A model generated the notes under the pieces. It saw only the letters and a list, made by a program, of their open reading frames with translations, did no database searches and was not told the origin of the DNA. Shown here piece by piece: positions 11,226-23,044 of a stretch of 64,000 bases of DNA (within the stretch, counting starts at the first letter, position 1; each line of letters begins with the position of its first letter). Source of the DNA: Poa pratensis (Eukaryota > Streptophyta > Magnoliopsida > Poales > Poaceae); assembly GCA_947311845.1 (NCBI GenBank), contig CAMZMU010000049.1:10679138-10743137 (forward strand), read 5' to 3'. The position numbers were made by a program, and so were the translations under genes.

Positions 11226-11606
11226 CTAAAACACAATCTTATACAAGAGAATGACAATAATGATCAGTAAGAAGGGGATCACGATGAAGTTGGACTTCAT
11301 CCGGTTCTTCCTCTCTTCCGCAAGCAGGTGATGCAAATATCTAGCTTCTGTCTCCGCTTTACTTTCGTAAATGTTGTGGTTGTTCACGATGATGTTGGAC
11401 GTCATCATCCGGTTCGTCTTTTCTTACTCAAGTAGATGGTTGGCATACCTAGCTTCCGCCTCCGCTTTAGTCTTGTAGCTCTTGTGGTTGTTGTCTTTGA
11501 ACTCGTTCACTTGCTTTTTACAGTCTTCCCACTTTTCATATACTCCTGGAACACGACCTTTGTACACCACATACCACTTCCCCATTTCTCTGTACACAAG
11601 ACGCAT
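11226..11606 (-). pseudogene. RNase-H1 N-terminal/viroplasmin-like protein, tail-anchored, split by a stop
   Basis: The probable start is the ATG at 11583-11585, just after an acceptor-like TGTACAG. The protein begins MGKWYVVYKGRVPGVYEKW and continues to KAEAEARY. This matches the small RNase H1 N-terminal hybrid-binding domain (also called the viroplasmin-type domain), which binds RNA/DNA duplexes in other proteins. An in-frame TAA stands at 11424-11426 after ANHLLE. The same frame continues with a second, partial copy of the C-terminal module (KAETEARYLHHLLAEERKNRM) and ends in a strongly hydrophobic stretch (FIVIPFLLIIIVILLY), a candidate tail anchor, stopping at 11226. The first module corresponds to the second one at ARYxxHLL and (E)xNRM, so the gene holds an internal tandem duplication. 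The stop may make it a 53-residue soluble protein or a broken anchored one. The fold call is by motif only. Confidence 0.6.
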
Positions 11607-11772
11607 ATAAAATTACAAGTCAAATAAGAGTTGTAAGAAAAAAGATTTGTGTACATAAGAGAGAAGAAAGATTAAAGCAAACAAAAAAATTAACTAAGCA
11701 TGCATGCATCTAACGAGTTGTGTACATAAGACAGAATAAAGATTTGTTCCTCGATCACCTTCTCTCTGGTAT

Positions 11773-13256
11773 CTACGGGAATGGTTCACAACCATTTAAC
11801 GAGTTGAATGGCCTGTCATCACCCGAATAGCTTAAGCGCCTTTCTATATCGGCATTAGCTGGTGGTTGTAAGCCGTAGTAGAATTGTCCATCTTGATCTA
11901 GGACGTCACACATGATGATTCGCGCGATCATGTTCTGAATGTATCGGAACTCGGCTCTGATAACATAATCAGCGGAGTCCTTTAGTCTTGCAACCCATGC
12001 GTTGAAATCACGAGAAATAAATTGGCCTCGTCGTTGAAACTTTAAAAACCACCTCATTTGATAGAGGAGGTACCATGACTCCATCCAACTACTTGAATCC
12101 TGCTTCATGCAGGGGAAATACGTTCGGTGCGCGAACCTAAACCTTCCATCCTCTGACTTTCTTGTTTTTAAAATCGGGCCACCCTTCATGGCGTAGCCGT
12201 GGAGAGCATTATTCAGAACAATCTTGATGTCGGTGTAGTCCCGCTTAGACTCCGCCCTGTCTTCATAGCGATCCCCGCTATCGAGATACAAGGCAGCTAA
12301 GTGTTCCATGTCCAAGTGGATGAGGGTGTCGTGTTTGTTTCTGCGCAAAACATCACCATTGTAGACGCAAATTCAACGATGGAAATCTGTGGAAGCATGT
12401 TATGACAGGTAGGCATGACTTACTCGGGAAAATAAGGCAAGAGAAATGAGCACGGCGGGCTCGACGCATTGTCGAGGAAGAGCTTTTGGAGATAACCGGT
12501 CGCGGATTTCCTACCCGCAGGGTTGTTCACGAACATTTCTTGCATGTAGTAGGGATCAACCATCACTATGCCGGGGGTATTCTCCATTTTGATTTGGTGC
12601 GCCATTTGGAGCGCAACAAGATGGATTATGGATGGGTGGAGCGGAAGACTATGGTACACTGCGAAGATATCATCAAATCTCACAAAGAGCAGGTCTGCGC
12701 CATTTTCCCTGACAAAGCCCAACCGTTCTGGTACATTTGCAATGAAAAGGGGATATGTTGGAGCTTCTTGGTCGAGAAGTTTCCTCTCCGCAACAAGAAC
12801 AACCTCATGTAGGTCCAACAAATGTCCTCTCAACTGTTTGACACGATCCGCCGGCAGGATCGATCTACCCAAGTGATGCATCTTATGCCAGTTCTTGATG
12901 GGTATCCTGTCCACAAACCGGGATTCAGTCCCCTGCTCCGGTGGGACGGTGGAGTCGTCCAATTTTGTTTTCTTGTATCTTTTACGTGCCTTCTTAGGCT
13001 TGTTCACCGGCGCATCTTCTGGCATCCCATGATTTGGCAAGATAGGAACCAAATTGGTGACAGAGTTGCTGCACCTGTAGCTGATCATGGGGGGAGGTCC
13101 TACTTGGCCTCCCTTCATCCAAGTCCCAACAAACTCACGGGCAGTAGGAAACATGGATTTGAAGGTATTTCTGAGTTCGTTCTCTATGAACGCCTGCATC
13201 GGATCCTCGTCTTGTATATGAGAACCGCCGGCCTCGTCGTTGTCCGCCATGTTCAC
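11773..13256 (-). CDS. CACTA second ORF (Ulp1/C48 peptidase-like), two exons
   Basis: Joined as 13256-12424 and 12340-11773 on the minus strand, giving 466 residues. The 83-bp intron has a strong GTAAGT donor and a GCGCAG acceptor; the join makes PENKHD, continuous with both exons. The N-terminal half has a basic stretch (NKPKKARKRYKK) and then a region around PILPNHG to NWHKMHHLGR. The C-terminal half (LYLDSG, DYTDIKIVLNNALHGYA, FPCMKQ, ARIIMCDVL) belongs to the proteins found as the second gene of many grass CACTA elements, usually labelled Ulp1-like cysteine proteases. I see a candidate Asp (LDSG) and Cys (PCMKQ) but cannot identify the catalytic His with confidence, so activity is uncertain. 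It lies downstream of the transposase on the same strand and has its own leader. No frame lesion is visible. Confidence 0.75.
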
Positions 13257-13569
13257 ACTAACGAGAAAAGTCGAACTTTAGTATAACGAAAAAATTCACG
13301 AATTTTTTTGGCATGACCTTTGCTACAATTACGAGATATGGAGTACTCGAATTTGCCGAAACGGAAGCTAATCAACGTTCCGGCAATCTCAAGGGACTCA
13401 AGGGTACCTGCAAACATTTTATATTCATCACAACCACCAAAATCGGCATTTCCGAATCACATCACAACCACCACCGAATCACATCCGCAACCATATTCAC
13501 ATGCATACTTCATATTGTCACCACTAACCACAAATAAGGGGTAAAAAATAGTAATGGCATTTCAACAAA

Positions 13570-14030
13570 CACCTTCCGTGCACGGCGGTTAACGGGTGGG
13601 AGGGGAGGAAGGAGGCGGCGGGTGAGCTCACCGGGAGGGGCGCGGCGGCGTGGAGGAGTAGGCCGGCGACGGCGACGGTCGGGGAGGCGGCGAGTAGGCG
13701 CGGCGAATCGGGGCGGCGCGGGGTGGGGCGGCGCGGGCGGCTAAGTCGGGGCGGCGCGGGGCGGCGAATCGGGGTGGCGAGTCGGGGCGGCGCGGCGAAT
13801 CGGGGCGGCGCGGGGAGGCGAGTCGGGGCGGCGAATCGGGGCGGTGGGGGGTGGGGCGGCGGTCGACGGCGACGGCGGCGGCGAATGTGGGCGGCGGGGC
13901 GGTTTGGAGGCCGGGGCGGCGCGGCGGCGGCGCGGGATTAGGGTTAGAGAGGAGGCCGGGCGCGGGTGGGGGAAGAATGGGAAGATGGAAAGAGAGCGGC
14001 CCGACCGGCCGGTAAGTGGGCCGGCCACAC
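13570..14030. repeat. GC-rich low-complexity block inside the CACTA element
   Basis: Irregular repetition of GCGGCGCGGCGAATCGGGGC-like units from about 13,670 to 13,870, grading into simple GGCGGC sequence. It lies upstream of the second gene (minus strand), in the place of its promoter. Open frames here are compositional artefacts. Confidence 0.75.
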
Positions 14031-14033
14031 TTA

Positions 14034-14070
14034 CCGCTGGCGGACGGAAAGATTTATCCGCCAGCGGTAT
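14034..14070. repeat. Subterminal-type motif pair in the middle of the CACTA element
   Basis: ACCGCTGGCGGACGG and TCCGCCAGCGGTA face each other across about 10 bp. They match the terminal arrays, yet sit in the centre between the two gene modules. The T-rich flank after it resembles the T-rich flank after the left terminal array near 11,020. Confidence 0.8.
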
Positions 14071-14265
14071 GTTTTAAAATTTTCTGTTTTGTTTTTTATT
14101 CTGTTTTTTGTTATTATTTAGTATTTTCTAGTATAGTTGTGCGTATATAAATAAATAGTTGTGTGTATATAAATAAATATTCATACACATCACATTGTTC
14201 AAAACATCTTAATTAAATTACAACTTTTTACAATAACACACATGCATGTGTCTCGCGCTTTTCTC

Positions 14266-17200
14266 TTAGCGTTTGGCCTTCTTCTTGCCTTTCTTGGTGG
14301 TCTTAGCTACATAATTCAGCCCCACATTATGACCTCTTCTTAAGAATGGAAGACCTCCTCTCGTGGGTAGCGTGGTTCTGCTTCTTCTTGATGTGTATGC
14401 CGTGTTATCATCATCTTCATCATCTTCAATATTAGGGTCACCGTACTGGTCGAAGTCGTCCTCGTTCGCGATTCCATCCATTCCAATGATGTTTCTTTTG
14501 CCTCTCCTCACGACTACACGGCTAGGCTTTGACGGGTCGGTTATGAAGAAGCACTGAGACACGTGCTTAGCCAATACCCATGGCTCATTTTGTGCGGTGA
14601 CGTTCGTGCTGCTTGATGAAGTGCCGGCTTCACGGTGGATAACCTAGCCCATCTCACACGGAACATCGGCACCTTCTCTCCAGAGTAGTTAAGCTCCCAG
14701 ATGTCCTCTATCCTTCCGTAGTATCTGAACTTTTTGTCACCGACGTAAGATAGCATTGTTACCCCTGAATTTTGATAGTCAGAAGTTTTGTCCTTTGCCT
14801 CTGTGTAGAAAGTGAACCCGTTGATATCATATGCTTGAAATGTCGCGAGGTTGGGGGCGGGGCCACGTGACAAGTCGTATAACCATCTACCTTCTGCATC
14901 ATCCGTTGGCGGAGCGACAAGCTCATCTTTGAACCAACTCAAGAAAGAGGAGTTGTGCTCTCTGATTATTTCTCCTTCGGTCCTTTGCCTGCCCTGGCTA
15001 ATGTACTTCTGCTTAATCTCCAGTTTGTGCTTTTGCACCCAAGTATCGACCATTTGAAGGTGTTGGAGAGCTACTAAGTTTGCCCTCTTAAAGTCGGCCA
15101 TTCTCTTACTGAAGCCCACATGTAAGTCCCGCGCGCCATTTTTGTGACCTGACCCACCTAACTTGCCAAAGTGCTTGTTTGGGGGCAAACCAACAGGGTT
15201 ATCAATTATCTCCAGATGATTCGTGCAGAAAGAGATGCACTCTTCAGTGAGAAAGCCTTGAACGATGCTTCCATCCGGACGGGCCCTGTTACGAACAAAT
15301 CCTTTTATGACCCCATTCATCCTTTCGAACGCCATCATGTTGTGGAGAAACAACGGTCCGAGATGAATGATATCATCCACGATGTGGACCAACAAATGCA
15401 CGCAAATATCAAAGAATGCGGGCGGGAAGTACATCTCAAGCTCGCATAGTATCACAACAATCTCTTCCTGCAGCGTTGAGAGTCTCTTTGCGGTGATTGA
15501 CTTTCGAGAGATCACGTCAAAGAAGTTACAGAGTCCAAAAAGGGTCTCACGGACGTGCTTGTCCATTATCCCTCGGATCGCAACTGGGAATATCTGTGTC
15601 ATCATCACGTGACAATCATGAGACTTCATACCGCTGAAATTCTTTTTTGCCAGTCTAAGAATCTGCTTATCAGCCCCGAGTAACCCAAAGGCACTTTGAC
15701 TCCTAGAAGGCACTTCATCAATTGTTCGACCTCCTTTGGACTAAGAGTGAAGCAAGAGGGGGGACAGTAATAGTCATTCTTCTTAACCCTTTTGGCATTG
15801 TGACCGTCCATCTCCTCATCCAACTGGTCGTCTACCACATTTTTGCGCTGCGCATGAAGCTCTTTCCTGATGTCCATATGTTTAAGGTCCAATCTTGCTT
15901 TTGGCCCATCTTTGGTCCTGTCCGCCATGTGGAGTACAGTGCCAAACATACTCTCGAACACATTCTTCGTCACATGCATTAGATCAAGGCAATTTGGCGT
16001 AGTGTAGATGGGCCAGTATGGCAAGTCCCAAAACACAGACCTCGTCTTCCAAACACCACAGAGCGGTTTTGGCGCCTTTCGCTTCTTTCCCGGCTCAGGG
16101 CACTCTTGCCATTCATTCAGCAACTCGTAAATGTCATCGCCGCTCTTCTTAAGTGGAGGTTCTCGGAGCTCATCTTTACCGTTGAAAAGGTCTCCACGCC
16201 ATCTCCATGGGTCTTCATCGTCTAGCCACCTTCGATGGCCTATGTAGACGGTTTTCGAAGAACCGTCTTTCTTCAGCTGGAGGTATGTCGGATCATCCAG
16301 GCACCTGACACATCCGAAATATCCGTGGCACACCTGGCCGGCAACATATGCGTAGCCGGGCAAATCGTGCACTGTACACAACAAGGCAGCTCTCATAGGG
16401 AAATAATCTTCTGCGACGGCGTCCCAAGTGGGAACCCCTTGGGACGACCATAACGTGTCTAGCTCATCTTTCAGTAGCTTCAGATACAGATTGATGTCGC
16501 TGCCAGGTTGTTTCGGCCCTTGAATTAGCATGCTCATGTGTATGTACTTCCTTTTCATACACAACCAGGGAGGTAGGTTGTATATCCATACAAACACGGG
16601 CCACGTGCTGTGTGAACTGCTCTGGTTGCCAAACGGATTGAGACCGTCGGTGCTGCAACCCAATCTGATATTCCTTGGCTCGTCTCCAAAGTCTGCATCG
16701 AAAGAGTCTAATGCTTTCCACTGGCTTGCATCCGAAGGGTGTGTCAGAATTATCTTTTCACTCCGGTCTGAATCTTGCACCACTGCCGCCTTTCTTTCCG
16801 CGTGCCAGCGCATAAGCTTTGCTTCCTTACGGTCTGCGAAATATCGCTGCAGACGAGGAATGAGCGGAAAGTACCACACAACTTTGCGAGGGGCTTTCTT
16901 CCCGGTCTTGTATCGATTGGCATTGCACACTGGACATTTGGTCATTCCCTCGTCCTCTTTCCGAAATATGTAGCAATCGAAGATGCACACATGGTACCTC
17001 TCGTGCGGTAAATCAAAGGGGCACACGACTTTCTTGGCTTCGTCACAACTTTTAGGACACGTGTTGCCCTTCGGAAGGATACCGTGCAAATATTCCAGGT
17101 TAGCGTCGACGCTTATATCGCTCAATTTGTGTCTTGTCTTCATCTGCAGAAAATCAAGCGATACTTTCAAGCGGGAAGCTTCTGGGTCGCAGCCTGGATA

Positions 17201-17701
17201 CAACGGAGTATTTGAATCTTTCTCCAATTGCGCCAGCTTAGATTCCCTGTTAGCCGTCTTCTGAAGAAACAATTCTGTTAGATGAGGGTCCCGCACGACT
17301 GAAGTTAGCGGTGTCCGTGTGTCCTCCTCTTCTAGTACCACACGATCATCATCGTCTTCTTCTACTTCATCATGTTGCACGGGATCCGGATCAGGCTCTT
17401 CGTGTTCTGGCCCCTCGTTGTTATTGTCTTGCTGCCCTTGATCCTGATTATTTCCTTCCGGCGCACCATCATTTCCATCATGTTCATCATCTGTTAACCA
17501 ACGAGTGTGGCCATCCATGAAACCACGGAAGAGCAGGTGTTCCAGCAAAGTTCCGGTAAATGGACTGATGCCGACCTCGAGTTTGCATGCGCGACACGGA
17601 CACTGTATATCTTTGCGCTTATTCTGCAGCATGTCTTCCGTCGCGTGTCTCAAGTATGTATTCACGACATGTTCACTCATAATAACCATTATCACCTGCA
17701 C
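14266..17701 (-). pseudogene. Tnp2-type CACTA transposase, two frameshifts
   Basis: Minus-strand transposase gene. The reading likely starts at the ATG at 17678-17680 (MSEHVVNTYLRHATEDML) with a Cys-rich transposase-associated domain (CPCRAC). An acidic linker is followed by the Tnp2 catalytic region (NIRLGCSTDGLNPFG, LTHPSDASQWKALD, QPGSDINLYLKLLKDELDTL, GYFGCVRC). After about 15653 the frame shifts by one base: RFLDWQKRI becomes a run of nonsense ending at 15626, while the next frame continues KKNFSGMKSHDCHVMMTQ with a DUF4218 region and a DUF4216 region (RYYGRIEDIWELNY, FRVRWAR). A second single-base loss at about 14643-14644 moves the reading to VTAQNEPWVLAKHVSQCFF and a Lys-rich end at 14266. 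Both losses are of one base. The protein is probably inactive unless the lesions are sequencing errors. Confidence 0.9.
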
Positions 17702-17756
17702 GTTGTATAATCAAGACAATAATTAAGCACCATTTAATATTTTATCGGGTTTATTT

Positions 17757-17990
17757 CACGAAAAAATTCGCCATGACCTTCCTACAAATAGGACCCAAGG
17801 AGAGTGCCAAAAGTTGCCGAAACGGAAAATGAATCAACATTCCGGCATGGTATTGGCACCCTCATTAATTTTCACACATCACAACACAAATTTATTCATC
17901 ACAACTCAATTTCACACATTCCAAGCCATTTTTCATCCAGCATTTCGCATGGTTACGGCGGGCGCATTTATCCGACCAAATTAATTTTAA
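17757..17990 (-). repeat. Leader segment shared by the two CACTA genes
   Basis: Upstream of the transposase start the plus strand reads CACGAAAAAATTCGCCATGACC ... GTTGCCGAAACGGAAAATGA ... ATTCCGGCA and then a CA-rich stretch. The same order of phrases occurs upstream of the second gene at 13,290-13,510. The two genes therefore carry related 5' regions. Phrases shown are the shared blocks only. Confidence 0.8.
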
Positions 17991-18314
17991 GAATGTGTTT
18001 TAACTTATATCGCTAAAAGATCACCTTAAGAATGTTAAAACACACGTCAAAATAACCGCGGAAGTCGGCCGAAGATGAAATCTTGATCTTGAGATCTGAG
18101 TGACTTGAGTGGATTTCTTTTGGTCAAAGTTGGATGTGGGGGAGAGATCTAGTGGGATCTATCAACTAAATCACTTTTTGTTGGCTAAAAGTGATTAATT
18201 TCATGGAGGAAATGAGCCACAAATGGGGGAAACTCGAGCTAAGAGAGAGAAGAGTGAAGTGCAATAAGTGAGCAAGGGTGGTAGGTGCGGCCGCACGTAT
18301 ATGTTACTTCCCAG

Positions 18315-18685
18315 GTTACCGCTGGCGGACGCTTCAGCGTGCCCGCCAGCGGTACTGAACGGAGCGCTGGCGTACTATTTCGTCAGCCCGCCAGCGGTAC
18401 TGTCCCCATTTTTTCCCAGCTGAGCTCAGCCGCGGCAACTACCGCTAGCGGGCCCTGTCTATCGTCCGCCAGCGGTACGTTTAATACCTCTGGCGGGCGC
18501 GTATTGTGCCCGCCAGCGGTAGTTTGCCCCGCCTCGTCCCAGATTCCTGTTCCTACCGCTGGCGAGATGTGCTGTTGTCCGCCAGCGGTACGTCCAGAAC
18601 CAGTGTCGGACAGGAAAAACCGCCCGCCAGCGGTCGTAGCGCTGGCGGACGAAGACGTTGTCCGCCAGCGGTACGCTGGTGGCTA
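18315..18685. repeat. Right subterminal repeat array of the CACTA element
   Basis: More than a dozen direct and inverted copies of CCGCCAGCGGTA / TACCGCTGGCGG, denser than at the left end. It covers the region between the transposase promoter and the right terminus. Confidence 0.85.
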
Positions 18686-18705
18686 TAAGCCTTTTCCTAC
18701 TAGTG

Positions 18706-21700
18706 AGATGACCCTATAAGACAGAGCAAACAAGAAAGAAAGAGATAATAATAAATAATAAAACTGAGATGAATTATAAGAAAACTGAAGAAATACCGAG
18801 AAACTGAAGAAAACTAAACTGAGAATGACCATAACAGAGTAGACTGATGAAGCTGAGCAAAATAAACTGAAGAAATAAGCAAATGAAGAAGAATGAGAAA
18901 ATAAGATAAGAATGAGTGACTGAGAAAATAAGATGTTGTCTGTTAGCTCGTTTAACCGTGATCTTGACAGGTGGGGTCACTTTCAGGCGTGACGTGGCAG
19001 ACAAATTATACACAAATTTACACCTGTCAGTGGCCCCCACCTGTCAGAATCACGGTTAAAACGAGGTAACAGACACAGTCAATGTTTTCTATCATGTTGT
19101 TAACGAATAGTGGTGGTGATTTGTGAAAGAGGTGAAAACCGATGGTTTTTTAAGTTTAACCACCAATTGTGGTTGTTTTTTGCAATTTTCTCTCGTCAGT
19201 TTGTCATACGCTAAGATACCGGAGTCCAAACATAGGTCGTACTACTTTGCACCAGCACATATCTGACTACATTGATGTGATGCAACACCGCGGGCACTAC
19301 GCGGGCACTACGTCCTGGCGAACTTCACACGCCTACACCTCAAGGGCATCTGTGCCATGCTCATAGAGGTCCCAACCACCGAGCTAATGCATGCAGTTGT
19401 CGCTGCCGGCATCGGCCTTCTTGGGACCTAGGGGCATCAGCACCCTCGCTGCGGACGTCGACAACCAGCGTGGGCACGACGAATCATCCTTCGTCGACAT
19501 GAGGAAGCACGACGACACCATCCTTCTGCCCAGCTGTTTCTCGCAATAGGACACCAAGCCTTGTTTTCCTTCCGCATAAATAAATTTAGGAACCAGCACC
19601 GATGGTCTAGCTCACCCCTGATATGCAAAGGGGTGATCACAGATTTCCTGCCTTGTTGTCATGGAATTTTTGGCAAATTAGACCATGTGCATGAATGAAT
19701 TGACAAAAAAGACCAGCTTTCACTGGAAATGCTAAAAATACAATGGCGGCAGGCCTGTCAAGTGCCACATGACACTTGTCGCCACTGAGGTGACAGGCTC
19801 TGCCACCACCAACCACGGCGCCACGTAGATTGAACAGGAATTCCGACAAGTTTGGAACGGAATGGACCCTGCCGCCAACGCGTGTGGCGGCATGTTCGCT
19901 TGCGTCATGCTGAAATGTGATGACATTGTTCAAAAAATAGCACATTGCTAGTCAGGCAGGGGATCGCAGCCCGGCCAGCCAATGGTGACACGCATGGACA
20001 GATTTTGCGTTTTACTGGAAGCAACTGTCCGAGAAGATAGCTAGGTCGATCGATCGAGTGCTTGGCATCGACAATGCTATACAATGAAACTTCGGGCATG
20101 AACATGTCGTCATAGGTGGTGGTGGCTGGACCGACCACCTTCATTTTCCGTTCTGACTTCGGCATGATTTTCATACTTGTCGACATGCCGTTATGGATGG
20201 TGGCAGCATGCCTTGCCGTCCCGGTAGTTTTGACAATTGCACTCGTAGGTGGTCTTTTCTAAAATTTCACTCGCGGAGGTGATTTAAATTGCCAAAAAAA
20301 TCCAAAGGTTTGCTCGGGGTCTTTGTCGATATTGGTTGCCGCCTCATAATGTCTTCACGAAGACTGGCGCCCCTCCTCCATGTCTGTACAGGCCGGCGCG
20401 ACATCATCACCGTCTCCTCAACACTCAAATATATGCATATGTAGTTCCATACACAATATGTCATCAATGCTCACTAGCTATCTCAATATAGGCATTGTGA
20501 ATTTAACAGTAAGGATGGTCATTGTGAACATGGCTATGGGCAATCGATTATCATGCTGTCAAATTGCCTAGTCGTTGAGCACGTAGCAACCTCTCGATGT
20601 TGAGCAAGACAAATTCCATGAGCCCTAGTGATCGTGTGAAAGTGGATGGTTATGGTCTTGGACGGGGATTTTGGCGAGCAGGTGTGTGAAATTTTCATAG
20701 ATGAGGTGATCGGAGGAATTTTCGCTAAAATGCGATAATCGGCATCATATGTATATACAAAAAGAATATAAAAAGTGAATTATGCTCTAAGCCTCTCTTT
20801 GTATTGTAGGATTCGAATCCTTATGAATTTTTCCTATAGATTGCCTTTGGATAAAAGAATTGGTACTATCAAAATTTCTGTCAATTGTATCCCCATGCCT
20901 CGGTCCCATAGAAATTTGAATATCCACTCCGTCTCGTTTTTAAAGACTCGGTTGCATTGTATGGAGACGTTTTTCTCATGTTCCATCCAAAAGACTATTC
21001 TTACAGTTTTCTTTCGTTTTCCAGTCATGTATTTCGTACTGGTAAATATGTTAAAACCATGTGTTTTTCATCTCTCTACGTTTTTGAATCCTACGGTACA
21101 AAAATGCCTAAGTAATCTTGCACAAAAAAAGGCTATGAATACATTTACATGTGCCCTACCACTGAGCACCCACTTGTATGATGTACGAGAAAGAACCCCT
21201 TGAACGGTATTAGTAAATTTCCAAATGAAGTCATCAGTGGATTTACACACGGCGTTAGTGAATTCTCGGGGGAGCGAGTGACTGGTGACCACGAACGTGC
21301 GAAGCTCGAAGCAACTAGAGCTCCCTTTCCCTACTTCGAACCAGACAAGGCAGCCAGACCCCCGTCGGACCCGCGCTACATGGTTTTTCCTCCCATGCGC
21401 GGCCACCGCCGCTTCATGTGCAAACGACGGGCGCCTTTCACGTGCACGCATTCCCATGTCTGTCGTCTCCCTCCTCTGCTGCTGTCCGCTGACACACGCA
21501 ACGGCTCGTTTCTTACCCTGACCGACGACGGCCGGTCGAAGAACGTGGTGTGTTTGCTGCTCGCCGTTGCCGGCGTGTCGCGGACGCCGCTCGCCGGCCC
21601 CGAAACCGAAAGGCATCTGTCGGGCAACGCGGCCGTGCCAGTGCACGACACGACGCCGGTTCTGAGAGAAACGGGAGGAAAGTGATCTCGACGTACCGGG

Positions 21701-22919
21701 CGGGCCGGCGACGGCGTCTCGCGGCGGAATCTGTGACGCCGACGCGCACATTACTGCTGCATCAGGTTGATTGGGAGAAGAATCCGATTCTGCTTCCGGA
21801 TGAACTGCGCCTTTTTGTTTCTTTGGACCGGCCACAACGTTTCCCTGCAAGCTCCGGCCGGAGCAGAGCTTCGAGTTTATTCCCGTCGGGGTCCCAGCAA
21901 ATACACGAACAAAACAGATGAATGAAAACAACCCACACGGTGAAAAGAACTTGCACGGTTTACCTCCTGAGCTAATCTCTTCGCCATCATTTTTTTCAGT
22001 TGAATGATTGCATCCTTAACATTAACCTCTGAAAGAGTCATCATCTCTCCTAAGCTCGCCGCAAGCTGAAGCCGTCACTCTTGGGCATTAAGAAACGGGG
22101 CAGGCCACACTGCCACAGACATGGACGTGCACGGGCTGCCTTTGTTTTGCCATCAAGATGATGGACCTGTTGAAATGATGTTCATGAAGCCAATCAGCCA
22201 GATGAGCTGCTTTTGCTCAAACTTCTTTTTTCGCTGAATTATCCGGCATCGTATTGTTTCATCAGCGTTTCTTTTGCCACATCTTTTGTTTGCAAAAAAA
22301 AAAACGGAATCCTGATACACTTTCAGAAACAGCTCGCGAAAGACCTGCAGAATCTGTGCTAGTACAATCATTCACCACATCTTTGGCCATTCTGCAAGCA
22401 CTAACCAAAGAACAGATCATCGATGGCGTTCTTCTTATCCACGAAGCAGTACACTATTCTGAACCAATTTGTCAGTTAAGTGTGTCCATCTTCGGGTCAA
22501 TAATTCAGTGCTGCTTGTTACATCAATCTCAAGTTCATATTAATTTCTTGACAGAGCTTCTTGTGGTGGAAACGAATGGGGCTGCTACCCTACCACGCTA
22601 CAGAGAGAAGAGCAAGTGAAGTTTGCGAACAACAGGGGTAACGTGGTTGAAAGCCTGAAACACGCCAGGACTTTTTACACGGCTACATTGTAAAGCTAAG
22701 AAATGCACTGTTTTCGTCAGGTTAACTCTGGATACGAAATCGTGGAGATATCAGTAGCTCCGTGACTAACTTTGCCTCATCAATCGACATTGACATTTTC
22801 CAAAAAAAAAAATGTTCTGTTTATTTTCATAAACAAGAACAGGCAAACAATTTTTAACAGAGCTGCTGTGACCACCATCTGACTCTGAGCTAGGCTCTGA
22901 GCAATGTGCTGGTATATCC
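18706..22919. other. Intergenic, unassigned repeats
   Basis: Purine-rich to about 18,920, then a foldback element. From about 19,600 to 20,300 several phrases (TGGCGGCAGG, GGTGACAGGCTCTGCC, CCACCTCCGCGAGTG in either strand) look repeat-derived but I cannot name a family. 20,770-21,150 is AT-rich and unassigned. 21,200-21,920 is GC-rich with overlapping open frames on both strands and no recognisable protein. 22,800-22,811 is an A-run. Confidence 0.4.
18938..19075. mobile_element. Foldback/MITE-like inverted repeat
   Basis: The left arm GTCTGTTAGCTCGTTTAACC pairs with the right arm, whose complement reads GTCTGTTACCTCGTTTTAAC; pairing extends to GACAGGTGGGGGCCACT about 45 bp in. The loop is about 45 bp. 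No clear target duplication was found, so the superfamily is open. Confidence 0.6.
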
Positions 22920-22926
22920 TATAAAA
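22920..22926 (+). promoter_or_regulatory. TATA box of the HMA gene
   Basis: TATAAAA lies 119 bp upstream of the start codon of the three-exon HMA gene, giving a leader of about 90 nt with no upstream ATG in it that I can see. Confidence 0.65.
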
Positions 22927-23044
22927 GTATTTTTCCCTCACCCCAACACTGAACTGCACTGCACCACCACCATATCCAAAATAGCTCTGCTCAGCTCAAC
23001 TTGCCACTGACTCACTGGTTGTGACACAGTTCACACAGCACGCC

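Larger units (their letters stand above)
10753..18705 (-). mobile_element. Complete CACTA (En/Spm) transposon, 7,953 bp
   Basis: Both ends carry the 17-bp inverted terminal repeat CACTAGTAGGAAAAGGC (10753-10769; complement at 18689-18705). They are flanked by an exact 3-bp target duplication, AGA (10750-10752 and 18706-18708). Arrays of a CCGCTGGCGGAC / GTCCGCCAGCGG motif fill the subterminal 250-400 bp at each end, as expected for transposase binding sites. On the minus strand it carries three coding units in order: Tnp2 transposase, a second two-exon gene, and a small RNase-H1-N-like protein. Exact TSD and intact TIRs point to a fairly recent insertion. The transposase has two frameshifts, so this copy is probably non-autonomous and could only move with help from a relative. 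Confidence 0.96.

Noticed and set aside
11226..11606. Integrated caulimovirus suggested by a viroplasmin-type domain
   Set aside because: No coat, protease or reverse transcriptase sequence is nearby and the domain sits within the boundaries of a CACTA element.
13723..14077. Open frames in the GC-rich block of the large CACTA element
   Set aside because: Frames are open on both strands because of GC-rich repetition; the products are Gly/Arg or Pro/Arg runs.
21200..21921. Protein gene in the GC-rich stretch
   Set aside because: Overlapping frames of similar length on both strands, no domain, no splice or promoter support.
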